Position numbers and translations under genes: made by a program. Below, piece after piece: positions 5,927 to 6,392 of a stretch of 6,392 nt of DNA; the first letter of the stretch is position 1, and each line of letters opens with the position of its first letter. Under the pieces are notes generated by a model. That model was not told where the DNA came from and made no database searches. It was given only the letters and a program-made list of their open reading frames with translations. The DNA is from Deltaproteobacteria bacterium CG07_land_8_20_14_0_80_60_11 (GTDB lineage: Bacteria > Desulfobacterota > Desulfobaccia > Desulfobaccales > 0-14-0-80-60-11): NCBI GenBank assembly GCA_002779455.1, contig PEWM01000007.1:18933-25324 (forward strand), read 5' to 3'.

Positions 5927-6337
5927 ATGGAGGAAACAACTGAAAATAAAAAATCGGCAAAAGTTGGCAATCGCCGGGTGCATATGGCAAATGAGAGGAC
6001 ATTTCTTGCCTGGGTAAGGACAAGTATTGGCATAATGGCATTTGGTTTTGTCGTCGAGAAGTTTGCCCTATTCATCAAAAAGATAGATTACTTTTTAGGA
6101 AAAACCAATGTTCATGAGGCTGTTCCTCCTTCCTTCGGATATTCATCAATTTTTGGCATAGTCCTGGTGGCGATGGGCGCCTTGATGGGAGTACTGGCAT
6201 TTGTCAGATATAAAAAGGTCGAAAGAGATATCGATAAAGATACTTACCAACCTTCTTTACTACTTGACATACTTATTACAATGGGCATCCTGGCCATCGG
6301 GATTTTCTTTGTGATTTATATGATTCATAGTATTTAA
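5927..6337 (+). CDS. DUF202 (YidH-like) small integral membrane protein
   Basis: The 136-residue protein carries the DUF202 signature ANERTFLAWVRT (21-32), leading into the first membrane helix (about 33-50). Two further helices are at about 71-93 and 111-133. A charged cytoplasmic-type N-terminus and a short basic-acidic linker (about 94-106) complete it. E. coli YidH is a family relative; the biochemical role of the family is not established, so only 'inner-membrane protein' can be said. The ATG at 5927 is preferred over an in-frame GTG at 5918, because AAAGG (5914-5918) is eight bases before the ATG and overlaps the GTG. Positions 6001-6300 contain 122 G or C in 300 (41%), against about 71% in sampled parts of ruvB, and AT-ending codons are frequent. 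Recent acquisition from an AT-richer source is possible. No terminator is seen before the right edge. Confidence 0.88.
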   Translation: MEETTENKKSAKVGNRRVHMANERTFLAWVRTSIGIMAFGFVVEKFALFIKKIDYFLGKTNVHEAVPPSFGYSSIFGIVLVAMGALMGVLAFVRYKKVERDIDKDTYQPSLLLDILITMGILAIGIFFVIYMIHSI

Positions 6338-6378
6338 GACCAAGTTGCGCTCATAGAAGTAAGAAAAGCTTACGGTCT

Positions 6379-6392
6379 GTAGGGGCGCACCC
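6379..6392 (+). repeat. Partial GTAGGGGCG repeat cut by the right edge
   Basis: The last 14 bases, GTAGGGGCGCACCC, begin with the same GTAGGGGCG as the palindrome at 4335-4363 and then diverge. The GCGCACC part also occurs in the hairpin at 2264-2280. This is probably the left arm of another intergenic palindrome whose other arm lies beyond the window. Confidence 0.5.

Noticed and set aside
6359..6373. GTAAG-AAAAG-CTTAC hairpin after the DUF202 gene
   Set aside because: The stem is only 5 bp and AT-rich with no T-run behind it, so it is not a credible terminator.

Overview
This window looks like chromosomal DNA of a GC-rich Gram-negative bacterium. My best guess is a deltaproteobacterium of the Desulfobacca type (Thermodesulfobacteriota), based on the feel of the FtsH and RuvB proteins, the high GC, and intergenic palindromes of the kinds GTTCCCAAGC-loop-GCTTGGGAAC and GTAGGGGCGGG. 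This assignment is an inference, and no rRNA or other marker is present to settle it. No tRNA, rRNA, CRISPR array, transposase or phage gene is visible.

Layout from left to right. (1) Positions 1-2060, minus strand: the first 686 codons of a large AddB/RecB-like DNA-repair protein with a PD-(D/E)XK nuclease domain. The gene runs off the left edge before its catalytic motifs. (2) Positions 2061-2310: a spacer packed with small perfect hairpins, including an inverted REP-like doublet and a probable terminator behind ftsH. (3) Positions 2311-4206, minus strand: ftsH, the membrane-anchored AAA+ zinc protease, complete. (4) Positions 4207-4423: a divergent promoter region with a good sigma70-type promoter for ftsH and a 29-bp palindrome. 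(5) Positions 4424-4648, plus strand: a small four-cysteine protein that I do not recognise. (6) Positions 4649-4737: a convergent spacer holding a strong intrinsic terminator for ruvB. (7) Positions 4738-5772, minus strand: ruvB, the Holliday-junction branch-migration motor, complete, with a promoter so close to its ATG that the mRNA should be almost leaderless. (8) Positions 5773-5926: a second divergent promoter region. (9) Positions 5927-6337, plus strand: an AT-rich DUF202 membrane protein, followed by a partial GTAGGGGCG repeat that is cut by the right edge.

The minus-strand genes do not form one operon. ruvB and ftsH each have their own promoter candidate and a terminator behind them. 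Two of the genes (the AddB-like protein and RuvB) belong to recombinational repair, and FtsH handles membrane-protein quality control. I see no gene set that amounts to a new multi-gene defence or metabolic system. The most unusual material is non-coding: hairpins whose stems differ but whose loops, read on one strand, keep ending in GA; a ribosome-binding site separated from its start codon by such a hairpin; and the near-leaderless ruvB promoter.
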